64,000 nt of DNA. It comes from Ilumatobacter sp. Its GTDB lineage: Bacteria > Actinomycetota > Acidimicrobiia > Acidimicrobiales > Ilumatobacteraceae. The stretch lies in the NCBI GenBank assembly GCA_013002175.1, contig JABDKP010000061.1, positions 1 to 64,000 on the forward strand, in the 5' to 3' direction. The notes below the pieces were generated by a model. The model had not been told where the DNA came from. It searched no databases and was given only the letters and a program-made list of their open reading frames with translations. The position numbers and the translations under genes are program-made. This document shows, piece after piece, positions 9,200 through 18,742 of the stretch (its first letter is position 1; each line of letters begins with the position of its first letter).

Positions 9200-9392
9200 C
9201 GCTGTTCGGTCACCGTTGCGCGCGCGTGAAATCGTGTCCGGGTCTGCGACCGCGTGAAGCTCTGATGATGCACCGATGGATCCCTATCGGCATCTTCCAG
9301 CGGTGACTTGACCGTCGCGTGGCGTTGCGAGCGGCGCAAAGAAGTTCGGGATTTTTCTGGCGCCACATGTCACATCGGATCTAGATTCGGCG

Positions 9393-9704
9393 ATGAAGGG
9401 CGAAAGTTGTGCTGCCACGGATGGCGGCCGCCCCGCGACCGGGGGTCGACAGATGTCGTTGCGAGAGACGAACCAGGAACCCACATGGTGGGACCGGGGA
9501 GCATGCCGTGGATTGGATTCTGCGATGTTCTACCCCGACGACGAGGCAGAGGCTGAATCGGCGAAGGCGGTGTGCGCAACCTGCTCGGTGCAGGTCAACT
9601 GCCTCGAGTACGCGCTGGCGATCCGGGAGAAGGTCGGCGTCTGGGGCGGCGCCACCGAGCGCGATCGGCGACGAATCGTCCGCCAGCGACGCAAGTCCGC
9701 CTGA
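9393..9704 (+). CDS. WhiB-family iron-sulfur transcriptional regulator
   Basis: GACRG...VCATCSVQVNCLEYAL...GVWGG: four-Cys WhiB signature and GVWGG motif; alternative start at 9453. Confidence 0.92.
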   Translation: MKGESCAATDGGRPATGGRQMSLRETNQEPTWWDRGACRGLDSAMFYPDDEAEAESAKAVCATCSVQVNCLEYALAIREKVGVWGGATERDRRRIVRQRRKSA

Positions 9705-9768
9705 GACCTCGCTCGGCGGCCGGAATCCGTTTCGGCCCGCTGACCGGTCACGTTCTACGCTCGATCGG

Positions 9769-10821
9769 ATGGTGCAGCTCGACGATGTCGGTGGATGGCC
9801 CGCGCTCCTGGGCCAACTGCTCCGCGGCGAGCACCTGAGCGCCGCCCATGCCGGCGCGGCGATGACCGCGATTCTCGGCGGTGCCGCAACCGACGCCCAG
9901 ATCGCGTCGTTCGTGACCGCGCTCCGCGCCAAGGGCGAAACCGCCGACGAGCTCTCGGGATTGCTCGACGCCGCGCTCGCGGCAGCCACGATCGTGCCGC
10001 TGACCGACGACGAGCGCGACCGCTGCGTCGACGTCGTCGGGACCGGGGGAGACGGCTCGAACACGATCAACGTCTCCACGATGGCCGCGATCGTCACCGC
10101 CGCAGCGGGGAGCCCCGTCTGCAAGCACGGCAACCGCTCCGCCTCGTCGATGTGCGGCACGGCCGACGTGTTCGAGGCACTCGGCGTCGCGGTTGAGCAG
10201 ACCGGCGAAGGCGTCGCGCGCTGCGTGCGCGAGGCGGGGATCGGGTTCTGTTTCGCCCCGATGTTCCACCCGGCGTTTCGGTTCGCCGGCCCCCCTCGAC
10301 GCGAGATGGGCGTGCCCACTGCGTTCAACCTGCTCGGCCCGATGGCGAACCCGGGCCGCGTGCGGCGGCAGCTGATCGGCGTCGCCGACCCGGCCTTCGC
10401 CCGCCCGATGCTGGACGCGTTGCAGCGGCAAGGACTGCGCACGGTCTGGGTCGTGCACGGCGACGGGCTCGACGAGTTGACGACGACCGGCCGTTCGACC
10501 GTTCTGCAGCTGCGTGACGGCGAGGTCAGCGAGTTCACGATCGACCCGTCCGACGTCGGCCTCGCCGAGGCCGACCGAGCCGACCTACGCGGCGGCGGGC
10601 CCGACGAAAACGCACAGGCGGTCGAGCGCGTGCTCGGCGGTGAAGCCGGCCCCCATCGCGACATCGTCGTACTCAATGCGGGCGCCGCCCTCGTCGTCGC
10701 CGGCGGTGCGTCCGACCTCGCGGCCGGCGTCGCGACAGCGGCCGCGGCGATCGACGACGGTCGGGCCGCCGCGACGCTGGCGCAGCTGGTCGCTGTGTCG
10801 CACGCCCCCGAGCCCGTCTGA
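9769..10821 (+). CDS. trpD: Anthranilate phosphoribosyltransferase
   Basis: DVVGTGGDGSNTINVSTMAAIVTAAAGSPVCKHGNRSASSMCGTADVFEALGV; ATG at 9769. Confidence 0.93.
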   Translation: MVQLDDVGGWPALLGQLLRGEHLSAAHAGAAMTAILGGAATDAQIASFVTALRAKGETADELSGLLDAALAAATIVPLTDDERDRCVDVVGTGGDGSNTINVSTMAAIVTAAAGSPVCKHGNRSASSMCGTADVFEALGVAVEQTGEGVARCVREAGIGFCFAPMFHPAFRFAGPPRREMGVPTAFNLLGPMANPGRVRRQLIGVADPAFARPMLDALQRQGLRTVWVVHGDGLDELTTTGRSTVLQLRDGEVSEFTIDPSDVGLAEADRADLRGGGPDENAQAVERVLGGEAGPHRDIVVLNAGAALVVAGGASDLAAGVATAAAAIDDGRAAATLAQLVAVSHAPEPV

Positions 10822-11669
10822 TGACCACGCCTGTCGTCCGCGCCCCCGCTTCGTCGGCCAACCTCGGTGCCGGGTTCGACGTGCTCGGTATGGCACTCGA
10901 CCTCTGCGCCGACTGCGGTGTCGGTGATCCGCCGCCCGGCGCCGAGGCGCTCGACCAGCAACATCCAGCAGCAACGGTGTTCGGCGAACTCGGCGGCGTC
11001 GGCCCGATCTGGATCCGCCATGCGATCCCGATGGCCCGGGGCCTCGGGTTCAGCGGTTCGGCGCGCGTCGCCGCGGCCGCCCTCGCAGTCGTCCAGCGTA
11101 CGGGCGGTGATCATTCAGCGATCACCGAGGCTGCCGACGAGATCCTCGCCGTCGCGGCCCGCCACGAGGGCCACGGCGACAACGTCGCGGCGTCCGTGTT
11201 CGGCGGCATCACCGCATACGTCGACGGCCGGGCCGTGCAGATCCCCGTCGGCCCGACACTCGCGGCCGCGTCGTTCGTGGCGTGGATTCCGGACCTGACG
11301 ACGTCGACCGACACGTCCCGGCGCGCATTGCCGCCGACCGTCGACCGCGCCGACGCGATCCACAACATCGCCCGCTCGATTCAGTTCGTGACTGCGATTG
11401 CTCACGACGACCCGACGCTGCTCGCCGACGCCACCGACGATCGGCTGCATCAGGCGGTGCGGTTGGAAGCAGTGCCGGGGGGTGCCGAGGCGCTGGACGC
11501 CGGTGTCGCCGCCGGCGCCTGGTGCGGCTGGCTGTCCGGCAGCGGGCCGACCATCGGCCTGCTGTGCGACGCGCTCGCGGTCGACGCGGTGGTCGCGGCA
11601 CTGCCCGGCGGCGGACACGCCAAGGTCCTCGCGATCGACACCATCGGTGTGCGACCCGTCGACGGCTGA
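10821..11669 (+). CDS. thrB: Homoserine kinase (GHMP family)
   Basis: VVRAPASSANLGAGFDVLGMAL and ARGLGFSGSARVAAAALAV; 1-bp overlap with trpD. Confidence 0.85.
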   Translation: MTTPVVRAPASSANLGAGFDVLGMALDLCADCGVGDPPPGAEALDQQHPAATVFGELGGVGPIWIRHAIPMARGLGFSGSARVAAAALAVVQRTGGDHSAITEAADEILAVAARHEGHGDNVAASVFGGITAYVDGRAVQIPVGPTLAAASFVAWIPDLTTSTDTSRRALPPTVDRADAIHNIARSIQFVTAIAHDDPTLLADATDDRLHQAVRLEAVPGGAEALDAGVAAGAWCGWLSGSGPTIGLLCDALAVDAVVAALPGGGHAKVLAIDTIGVRPVDG

Positions 11670-11691
11670 CGCGGGATGCGAGACGCCGGCG

Positions 11692-13401
11692 TCAGGACGC
11701 CTGCCGGTGCACTTCCGGCGCCGCCCGGGGCAGGTGCGGCACGCGATCGCTGACCGCGACCGGGAAGTCCCAGTCGCCGGTGCACACGACGGACGCGCCG
11801 CCGGCCCGCCGTTCGAAGAACCGCGCCAGCACCAGCGCCTCGTCGACGGTGTCGGACGCGAGCGGGGCGCCCGGGGCAGGTTCGTCGGGCGGCGCAACCG
11901 GCAGGCTGCGACCTGCGATGCCGACCCGGGTGACGTCGACCAGTCGGGCGTGCTCGACGATCCAGGTCGAGTCGCCGACCGTGACCTCGGCCCGCTCGGC
12001 CGCCCGCAATGTCTCGACGAGCCGGTGTCGTTTGATCGCCCCGAGCAGCGTCGACAGCCGGTCGCGCATGCTCGCTGCCTCCTCGAAGCGCTGCTGGGCG
12101 GCGAGGCGCGCCATCCGTTCGTGCAGGCGATCGACGACGATCGCGGGGTCGCCGGTCAGCGTGCGCCGGGCGACCTCGACCGCGTCGGCGTACGCGGCCA
12201 CATCGGCAGTGCCCGAGCAGGGGCACTGGGCGACGCCGAGTTGCGCTGCGCTGCACACCGGAGCGTCGAGGGTCGCGACGTAGTTCCGTCCGAGCCGCTC
12301 GGAGCAGCGGCGCAGGGGGACCGCCGACTGGATCGCCTCGACGACGAGATGGGCCATCGTGCGTGACGGCAGCGGTCCGAGGTGGATGCCCTTCGCCGAC
12401 GGCTGCTTGACGACCGCCAGGCGCGGCCAGGGGGCGTCGACATCGAGCCGGATGTAGCAGTACCCGTTCGCACGCGTCCCGCGGCGGTTGTAGCGCGGCA
12501 GCAGGCGGGCGATCAGGCGTTGCTCGATCACTTCAGCGGTGAGCGGATCGGGCAGTTCGAGATGGCGCACGGTCTGGGTCTCGCGCAGCATCGGGCCGAC
12601 CTTGCGGCGGTCCTCGCTGCCGAAGTAGCTGCGGACCCGCTGGCGGAGGTTGGAGGCCTTGCCGACGTACAGCACCTGCCCCTGGTGTCCGCAGAACATG
12701 TACACGCCGGGCGAACGCGGGAGGTCGGCGGTCATCTTCAGCTTGCCGGCCTGCGGATGTCCGGCGAGTTTGGCCAGTGCGAGCAGGTCGTCGAGGCCCA
12801 GCACGCCCAGCCCGGACGCGCGCTCGATCAGGACGTGCAGCAGGTCGGTGGTCGCGAGGGCGTCGTCGAGCGCGCGGTGGCTGGGCTGGTGATCGAGACG
12901 CAAGCGCGACGCCAGCGTGCCGAGCCGGCAGTTCGGCACCTCGTCGCGTACGAGCCGGCGCGCGAGCGCGACCGTGTCGACGATCGTGGCCTCCAGCCGC
13001 GGGCGCCCCGAGCGCTCGAGCGCGTTGCGGATGAACGCGACGTCGAAGCCGACGTTGTGCCCGACGATCACCGCGTCACCGATGAACTCCAGCAGCGAGG
13101 GCAGGACCGCCTCGATGCGCGGCGCCGACTGGACGAGGGCATCGGACAGCCCGGTGAGGATCGTGATCTTCGGCGGGATCGCCCGCCCCGGGTTGACCAG
13201 GGTCTGGAACGTGCCGATGCACTCGCCGCCGCGGACCTTGACCGCGCCGACCTCGGTGATCATGTCCTCGGTCCGATTTCCGCCGGTGGTCTCGAGATCG
13301 ATCACGCAGAACGTGACATCGTGGAGCGGTCGACCCAGATCGTCGAACGAACGTTGCCACTCACCCTGAACGGCGCTCCCAACGGGCATCGCCGCACTCA
13401 A
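11692..13401 (-). CDS. DEDD 3'-5' exonuclease / GIY-YIG (UvrC N-terminus-like) fusion protein
   Basis: FCVIDLETTGGNRTEDMITEVGAVKVRGGE (DnaQ-like Exo I) plus SPGVYMFCGHQGQVLYVGKASNLRQRVRSYF (GIY-YIG). Confidence 0.9.
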   Translation of the reverse strand: MSAAMPVGSAVQGEWQRSFDDLGRPLHDVTFCVIDLETTGGNRTEDMITEVGAVKVRGGECIGTFQTLVNPGRAIPPKITILTGLSDALVQSAPRIEAVLPSLLEFIGDAVIVGHNVGFDVAFIRNALERSGRPRLEATIVDTVALARRLVRDEVPNCRLGTLASRLRLDHQPSHRALDDALATTDLLHVLIERASGLGVLGLDDLLALAKLAGHPQAGKLKMTADLPRSPGVYMFCGHQGQVLYVGKASNLRQRVRSYFGSEDRRKVGPMLRETQTVRHLELPDPLTAEVIEQRLIARLLPRYNRRGTRANGYCYIRLDVDAPWPRLAVVKQPSAKGIHLGPLPSRTMAHLVVEAIQSAVPLRRCSERLGRNYVATLDAPVCSAAQLGVAQCPCSGTADVAAYADAVEVARRTLTGDPAIVVDRLHERMARLAAQQRFEEAASMRDRLSTLLGAIKRHRLVETLRAAERAEVTVGDSTWIVEHARLVDVTRVGIAGRSLPVAPPDEPAPGAPLASDTVDEALVLARFFERRAGGASVVCTGDWDFPVAVSDRVPHLPRAAPEVHRQAS

Positions 13402-13475
13402 TCACGAACACATGTTTGTTGTCAAGCACGGGAACCGGACCCGGACGCGACGCAGGGTTGGGATAGCGTCGGCGC

Positions 13476-14729
13476 ATGGATGCGGGGATCGAGCACGCGC
13501 ACCTCCGCAGTGCGCTCGAATTCGCCGTGCTGATGGCCGCAGAAGGTCAGAAGCGCAAGCCGGCGATCCCGTATCCGAAGGAGCTGAAGCCGTACTTCGG
13601 CACGGCCCGGTTACCGGCCGGGTCGCTGGGACGCATTCGGCGCACGATCGAAGCCGACCCGGTCTTTCGGACGCGGCTTGCAGCCGGCGCGCTGCCCGAA
13701 CTGGTCGACGAGATCGGGCGGCTGTGGCTCGCCCAGCCGGAGGGGTGGGAGGACACCGCCGCCGAGCTCGCGGCCGCTGCCGAGGCTGCGGCCGAGTCCG
13801 GCGATCTGCGGGCACAGCTCAAGCAGGCCGAGCGGCGCCGCGCCGCGGCGGAGCAGGCCGCGGCCCGGACGCGTGCCGAGCTCCTGCAGCTGAACGAGGT
13901 GATCGAGTCGCAGGCCGTCGAGCTGCACGAGCTCCGTGCTGATGTCGTCAAGGCCGACGAGGCGGTGCGGGAGATGCGGACCGAGCTGGTCGACGTGCGC
14001 GTCGAGAGCCGCCACGCCCGCGATCGCGAGGCTGCCGCCCAGGCGCGGGCCGAGGCGGCGCAGGCCGACCTGCTCGCGGCGCAGGCGGAGCTCGCGCGAC
14101 GGTCCGGCGAGGACATCGACGCGGCCGTCGTACCGGCGGCGGGCCGCGATCAGCAGCCACCGGCCCGTGACGACACGGCCGCGATCGCCTCGGCTGCGGA
14201 AGCCGCCAGGTCACTCGCCGATCAGCTCGACGCGTTGTTGCCGGCGCCGGAACGTCCGGACCTCACGAGCGCCGAGCGGAGTGCCGCGCGGCGACGTCCA
14301 CTGGCACTGCCCGGTGGCGTGATCTCCACATCGCGCGAGGCGGCCGAGTTCCTCGTCCGCGCCGAGGCAGCCGTGCTCGTCGACGGCTACAACGTCGCCA
14401 AGTTGCAATGGCGGTCCCGGACCCTGGAAGAGCAACGACGCAGCCTGCTCGACGCCGTCGAGAACCTCGCCCGTCGGCACGGCGCCGACCTCACCGTCGT
14501 GTTCGACGGCGCGTCGGTCGTCGGTGCCCATGCCGCCCGGCGCCGTGACGTGCGGGTCGTGTTCTCGCCGGCGGGCGTCCTCGCCGACGACGTGATCCGC
14601 GACGAGGTGCGCCGTCTTCCGCCATCGCGTCATGTGGTGGTGGTCACCAACGATGCCGAGATCGTGCGCGACGTTCGTGCCGACGGTGCCAACACGTTGC
14701 CGAGCAACGCCCTCATCGCCCTGTTCTGA
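13476..14729 (+). CDS. Coiled-coil protein with C-terminal NYN (YacP-like) RNase domain
   Basis: Ala/Glu-rich coiled coil followed by AAVLVDGYNVAKLQW...LTVVFDGASV...VVVVTNDAEIVRDV. Confidence 0.85.
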   Translation: MDAGIEHAHLRSALEFAVLMAAEGQKRKPAIPYPKELKPYFGTARLPAGSLGRIRRTIEADPVFRTRLAAGALPELVDEIGRLWLAQPEGWEDTAAELAAAAEAAAESGDLRAQLKQAERRRAAAEQAAARTRAELLQLNEVIESQAVELHELRADVVKADEAVREMRTELVDVRVESRHARDREAAAQARAEAAQADLLAAQAELARRSGEDIDAAVVPAAGRDQQPPARDDTAAIASAAEAARSLADQLDALLPAPERPDLTSAERSAARRRPLALPGGVISTSREAAEFLVRAEAAVLVDGYNVAKLQWRSRTLEEQRRSLLDAVENLARRHGADLTVVFDGASVVGAHAARRRDVRVVFSPAGVLADDVIRDEVRRLPPSRHVVVVTNDAEIVRDVRADGANTLPSNALIALF

Positions 14730-14765
14730 GGTCGGCGTCAGCGATCGGGCCGGCGCCGCTGGGCG

Positions 14766-15164
14766 TCATGCGAACAGGCAGAACGGGTGGCCCTCGGGGT
14801 CGAGCATCACCCGCACGCCCTCCTGCGGCTGGTGGGCGGCGACCGTCGCCCCCTGCTCGACCGCCCACGCGACGCCCGCGTCCAGGTCGGCGACTTCGAT
14901 GTCGAGGTGCATCATCATCTGCTGCTCGCCCTCGACGGTCGGCCACACCGGCGGGGAATACGTCGCATCCCACTGGAACTCGATCTTCATCGGCTGGTCG
15001 GGCGAGCGGATCTTCGCCCACCCGTCGCGTGGCGGGAAGCCGTCACGAGGCCCCTCGCGTTCCACGATCGGCCAGCCGAGCATCCGCGCATAGAAGTCGG
15101 CGAGCCCGAGCGGGTCGGCGGCGTCGACGACGGGGCCGGTGATCTCCATGTGCGGCCGTTCCAT
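14766..15164 (-). CDS. VOC/glyoxalase-family protein
   Basis: MERPHMEITGPVVDAADPLGLADFYARMLGWPIVEREG...MMMHLDIEVADLDAGVAWAVEQGATVA...MLDPEGHPFCLF. Confidence 0.85.
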   Translation of the reverse strand: MERPHMEITGPVVDAADPLGLADFYARMLGWPIVEREGPRDGFPPRDGWAKIRSPDQPMKIEFQWDATYSPPVWPTVEGEQQMMMHLDIEVADLDAGVAWAVEQGATVAAHQPQEGVRVMLDPEGHPFCLFA

Positions 15165-15204
15165 CTCGAACTCACTGTGACACCGCTTCTCTACGGTGGT
15201 CAAC

Positions 15205-15477
15205 ATGTTCGACAGCGACGACCTCAGCATCGACTGCGCCACCTGCATCGGCGCAGGCACCACTGCATGCGGCGACTGCATCGTCACCCACCTGCTCGCC
15301 AACGACGACGGGCCGATCGGCTACGTCCCGGTCCGGCTGGCCGAAGTTCCGCCGGTGCCGTCGCCCGAGGCGGTGGCGGTCGACCTCATGCTGAAGGCGG
15401 GGCTGCTCGGTGCCGAGCCGCAGTACGTGGCCGTCGATGAGTTCGAGTCGGCCGGCGCGCCGGCGGCCCGCGGGTGA
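15205..15477 (+). CDS. Small CxxC-x7-CxxC protein, unknown function
   Basis: MFDSDDLSIDCATCIGAGTTACGDCIVTHLL...; ATG 15205 preceded at 7 nt by TACGGT. Confidence 0.7.
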   Translation: MFDSDDLSIDCATCIGAGTTACGDCIVTHLLANDDGPIGYVPVRLAEVPPVPSPEAVAVDLMLKAGLLGAEPQYVAVDEFESAGAPAARG

Positions 15478-15501
15478 GGCGGCCACACGTACGCTGGGCT
15501 C

Positions 15502-16599
15502 GTGCGCATGCCCGAGCCGCTTCCCACGCTGGATGAGATCCGCGCGCACCTCGACCCGTACCAGGTCACCCATCTCGGGGTCACCACGGCGGCCGTGCTC
15601 GCCGAGGCCCGGGCGGCCATCCACGAGCGCAAGGCCGCCGGGCTGCACGGCGAGATGGGGTTCACGTATCTCAACCCCGACCGCTCCACCGACCCGTCGC
15701 GGGCCGTCCGTGACGCCCGCTCGGTCATCGTCGCGGCCCGGCCGTACCTCACCGACGCCGACCCCGAGCGCCCGGCGGAGACGCTGGGCCCTCACGCCCG
15801 CGTCGGGCGCTACGCCTGGGTCGACCACTACGCCCCGCTCCGTGCAGGGTTACGTTCGGCGGCGAAGCTGATCCGCGCAGCCGGCCACCGGGCGGTCGCG
15901 TTCGCCGACGACAATTCGATCGTCGACCGGGCGGTCGCCCACCGGGCCGGCCTCGGCTGGTTTGGCAAGAACGCCAACCTGCTGCTGCCGGGCGCAGGCA
16001 GCTTCTTCGTCCTCGGCTCGATCGTCACCACGGCGGAGTACCAGCCGAACCGGCGGCTCGCCCCCGACGGCTGCGGCACCTGCACGGCGTGCTTCGCCGG
16101 CTGCCCCACCGATGCGATCATCGCCCCCGCAGTGATCGACGCCAACCGCTGCCTCAGCTGGGTGATGCAGAAGCCGGGCTCGATCCCGCACGAGTTCCGG
16201 GTGGCGATCGGCGACCGGATCTACGGCTGCGACGACTGCCAGGACGTGTGTCCGATCTCGGTCCGGCTCGGCCAACGCAACACTGTCGAGCTGCCGGACG
16301 AGGTCGGCGCATGGGTCGACGCGCTGGCGCTGCTCGCGGCCGACGACGAGTGGATCGAAGCGCGCTACGGCAGCTGGTACATCGCCGGCCGCGACTTCGA
16401 CATCCTCCGGCGCAACGCGCTGATCGTCGTCGGCAACGTCGGCGACCCGTCCGATTCCCGTGTGCACGACACGGTCGAGCGGTACCGTTTCGGGCCCGAC
16501 CGTCTGCTCGCCGAACATGCCGAGTGGGCGGCCGGACGTCTCGCCACCCGACGGCCCGCACGCAACTCCACACGCAACTCTGCACCGATCACCCCGTGA
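15502..16599 (+). CDS. queG: Epoxyqueuosine reductase
   Basis: GWFGKNANLLLPGAGSFFVLGSIVTT; double [4Fe-4S] motif CGTCTACFAGCPTDAI and CDDCQDVCP. Confidence 0.92.
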   Translation: MRMPEPLPTLDEIRAHLDPYQVTHLGVTTAAVLAEARAAIHERKAAGLHGEMGFTYLNPDRSTDPSRAVRDARSVIVAARPYLTDADPERPAETLGPHARVGRYAWVDHYAPLRAGLRSAAKLIRAAGHRAVAFADDNSIVDRAVAHRAGLGWFGKNANLLLPGAGSFFVLGSIVTTAEYQPNRRLAPDGCGTCTACFAGCPTDAIIAPAVIDANRCLSWVMQKPGSIPHEFRVAIGDRIYGCDDCQDVCPISVRLGQRNTVELPDEVGAWVDALALLAADDEWIEARYGSWYIAGRDFDILRRNALIVVGNVGDPSDSRVHDTVERYRFGPDRLLAEHAEWAAGRLATRRPARNSTRNSAPITP

Positions 16600-17717
16600 A
16601 GCATCTCCTCGTCACGAACGACTACCCGCCGAAGATCGGTGGCATCCAATCGCTGCTGTGGGAGTGGTGGAAGCGGCTGCCCAGCGACAAGTTCGCCGTG
16701 CTGACCAGCCCCTACGACGGTGCCGACGTGTTCGACGCCGGCGAGCCGTATCGCATCGAACGCACCCGTGAGCCGTTCCTGCTGCCGCATCCGTGGATGG
16801 TGCGGCGGGTCGACGAGCTCGCGCGCGACGTCGGCGCCGACCTCGTCGTGATCGATCCCGCGGTCCCGCTGGGGTTGATCGGCCCGTCGTTGCAGTTGCC
16901 GTACGACCTGGTGCTGCACGGCGCCGAAGTCACCGTGCCGGGCCGCCTCCCGGGCACGAAGCAGGCGCTCGCCTACACGTTGACGCGGGCCCGCCACCTG
17001 ATCGCGGCCGGCGGGTACCCGGCGGCCGAGGCCGAGCACGCAGCGGGGCGACCGCTGCCGACGACCGTTGTGCCGTGCGGCGTCGATCCCGACAAGTTCC
17101 GCCCGCTGAGCGCCTCCGAGCGCACCGCAGCGCGCGAGCATCTCGGGCTGCCGACCGACGCCGAGCTGGTCGTCAGCGTCTCCCGGCTCGTCCCGCGCAA
17201 GGGCTTCGACACCGCGATCCGCGCCGTCGCACGACTTAGACGCAAGCGCCCCGACCTCCTCCTGGCGATCGCCGGCGGAGGACGCGACGAGCAGCGGCTC
17301 CAGCACCTCGCCGACGAGCTGGCGGCGCCGGTGCGCTTCCTCGGGCGGATCCCCGACGAGGATCGGACGCCGCTGTACGGCTGCGGCGACGTGTTCGCGA
17401 TGCTGTGCCGCAACCGCTGGGGTGGGCTCGAACAGGAGGGCTTCGGCATCGTGTTCATCGAGGCGGCCTCGTGCGGTGTGCCGCAGATCGCCGGCGACTC
17501 GGGTGGTGCGGCCGAGGCGGTCGCCGACGGCGAGACCGGTCTCGTCATCCGCGATCCCGAGAACGTGCACGAGGTGGCGGCGGCGATCGAGCGACTGCTC
17601 GACGATGAGGCGTTGCGAGCTTCGATGGGCACCCGCTCGCGCGAACGGGTGCTCGAGTCGTTCTCGTACGACGTGCTCGCACGCCGGCTCGGCGAGACAC
17701 TCGGGGTCTACGACTGA
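16596..17717 (+). CDS. GT4-family glycosyltransferase (PimB-like)
   Basis: VKHLLVTNDYPPKIGGIQ...VSVSRLVPRKGFDTAIRAVARL...EGFGIVFIEAASCGVPQIAGDSGGAAEAV; GTGA overlap with queG stop. Confidence 0.87.
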   Translation: MKHLLVTNDYPPKIGGIQSLLWEWWKRLPSDKFAVLTSPYDGADVFDAGEPYRIERTREPFLLPHPWMVRRVDELARDVGADLVVIDPAVPLGLIGPSLQLPYDLVLHGAEVTVPGRLPGTKQALAYTLTRARHLIAAGGYPAAEAEHAAGRPLPTTVVPCGVDPDKFRPLSASERTAAREHLGLPTDAELVVSVSRLVPRKGFDTAIRAVARLRRKRPDLLLAIAGGGRDEQRLQHLADELAAPVRFLGRIPDEDRTPLYGCGDVFAMLCRNRWGGLEQEGFGIVFIEAASCGVPQIAGDSGGAAEAVADGETGLVIRDPENVHEVAAAIERLLDDEALRASMGTRSRERVLESFSYDVLARRLGETLGVYD

Positions 17718-17757
17718 GCACGGGCCGGGACGCCGCGGCTGCTGGCACACTGGAGTG

Positions 17758-18330
17758 GTGACGACGGGCGAACTCGACCGCACCCCGGTGCGCGGATCTG
17801 CGCAGCACGGCCGCGTGGTCGTGCGCGCCAACGCTGTCGGTACCGCGGCGTTCGTGGCGACCGCGGTGTTCGCCGCGGCCGCTTTCACGACGACGGCGCA
17901 GTGGGTCGGCGCAGTGACCGCGATGGCCTTGTTCGCGATCGGCGTCTTCGCGTTCCTGTGGGGATTCTGGAACGCCGTCCAACGCAGTCGCGCCGACGAC
18001 GTCTCGGTGACCCAGCTGTTCCTGTTGCTCGGGCAGGCGACACCGCCGCCGATCCGGCGTGTGATGCTCGCGCTGCTCGGGGTGCAGATCGTGACGGCCT
18101 TCGCCACGGCGTTCTGGCGGCTGGACGGCCCCGACGGAAGCCCGGGCTCGTCGCTGGCCGTCGGTCTGCTCGTGCCGATGTTCGGCCTCGGGCTCAACGG
18201 CCTCTGGGCCGCCTACCACGCCGAGTTCGCGCCCCGGTCCGATCGGGCCGGCGACGATGTTCGTCGGGATGGCGGGACTTCGGGAGCCTCCATGAACAAG
18301 AATGACGCTCATGGCAGAGACAGCGACTGA
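17758..18330 (+). CDS. Integral membrane protein, unknown function
   Basis: Several hydrophobic helices (AAFVATAVFAAAAFTTTAQWVGAVTAMALFAIGVFAFLWGF). Confidence 0.65.
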   Translation: MTTGELDRTPVRGSAQHGRVVVRANAVGTAAFVATAVFAAAAFTTTAQWVGAVTAMALFAIGVFAFLWGFWNAVQRSRADDVSVTQLFLLLGQATPPPIRRVMLALLGVQIVTAFATAFWRLDGPDGSPGSSLAVGLLVPMFGLGLNGLWAAYHAEFAPRSDRAGDDVRRDGGTSGASMNKNDAHGRDSD

Positions 18331-18742
18331 AACGATCACGATCGACGCGCCGCCCGAGCGCGTCTGGGAGATCGCCGTCGACATCGAGCACTACCCGGAA
18401 TGGGCGCGTGACATCAAGGACGTCACCGTGCACTCCACCGACGAACTCGGTCGCCCGTCCGAAGTCGAGTTCCGGGCGTCCGCTCTCGGCCGCAGCACGC
18501 ACTACACCCTCCAGTACGACTACACCAACGCGCCCGGCGAGCTCGGCTGGCGGATGCTGCGGGGCGACATCCAACGCTCGATCGACGGGGTGTTCAAGTT
18601 CGTCGCGCACAACGGCGGCACCCATGTGCAGTACGACCTCGCGATCGATCTCGTCGTCCCCCTGCCGGGGTTCGTGAAACGACGCGCCGAGGTGCGCATC
18701 CTCAACACGGTCCGAGAGCTGAAGGTGAGAGCCGAGACGTGA
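18302..18742 (+). CDS. SRPBCC-family (polyketide cyclase-like) protein
   Basis: ETITIDAPPERVWEIAVDIEHYPEWARDIKDVTV. Confidence 0.82.
   Translation: MTLMAETATETITIDAPPERVWEIAVDIEHYPEWARDIKDVTVHSTDELGRPSEVEFRASALGRSTHYTLQYDYTNAPGELGWRMLRGDIQRSIDGVFKFVAHNGGTHVQYDLAIDLVVPLPGFVKRRAEVRILNTVRELKVRAET

Noticed and set aside
11682-11693. Perfect palindrome GACGCCGGCGTC between convergent thrB and the exonuclease gene
   Set aside because: Short, no loop and no U-tract, overlaps the stop codon of the minus-strand gene; insufficient to call a terminator
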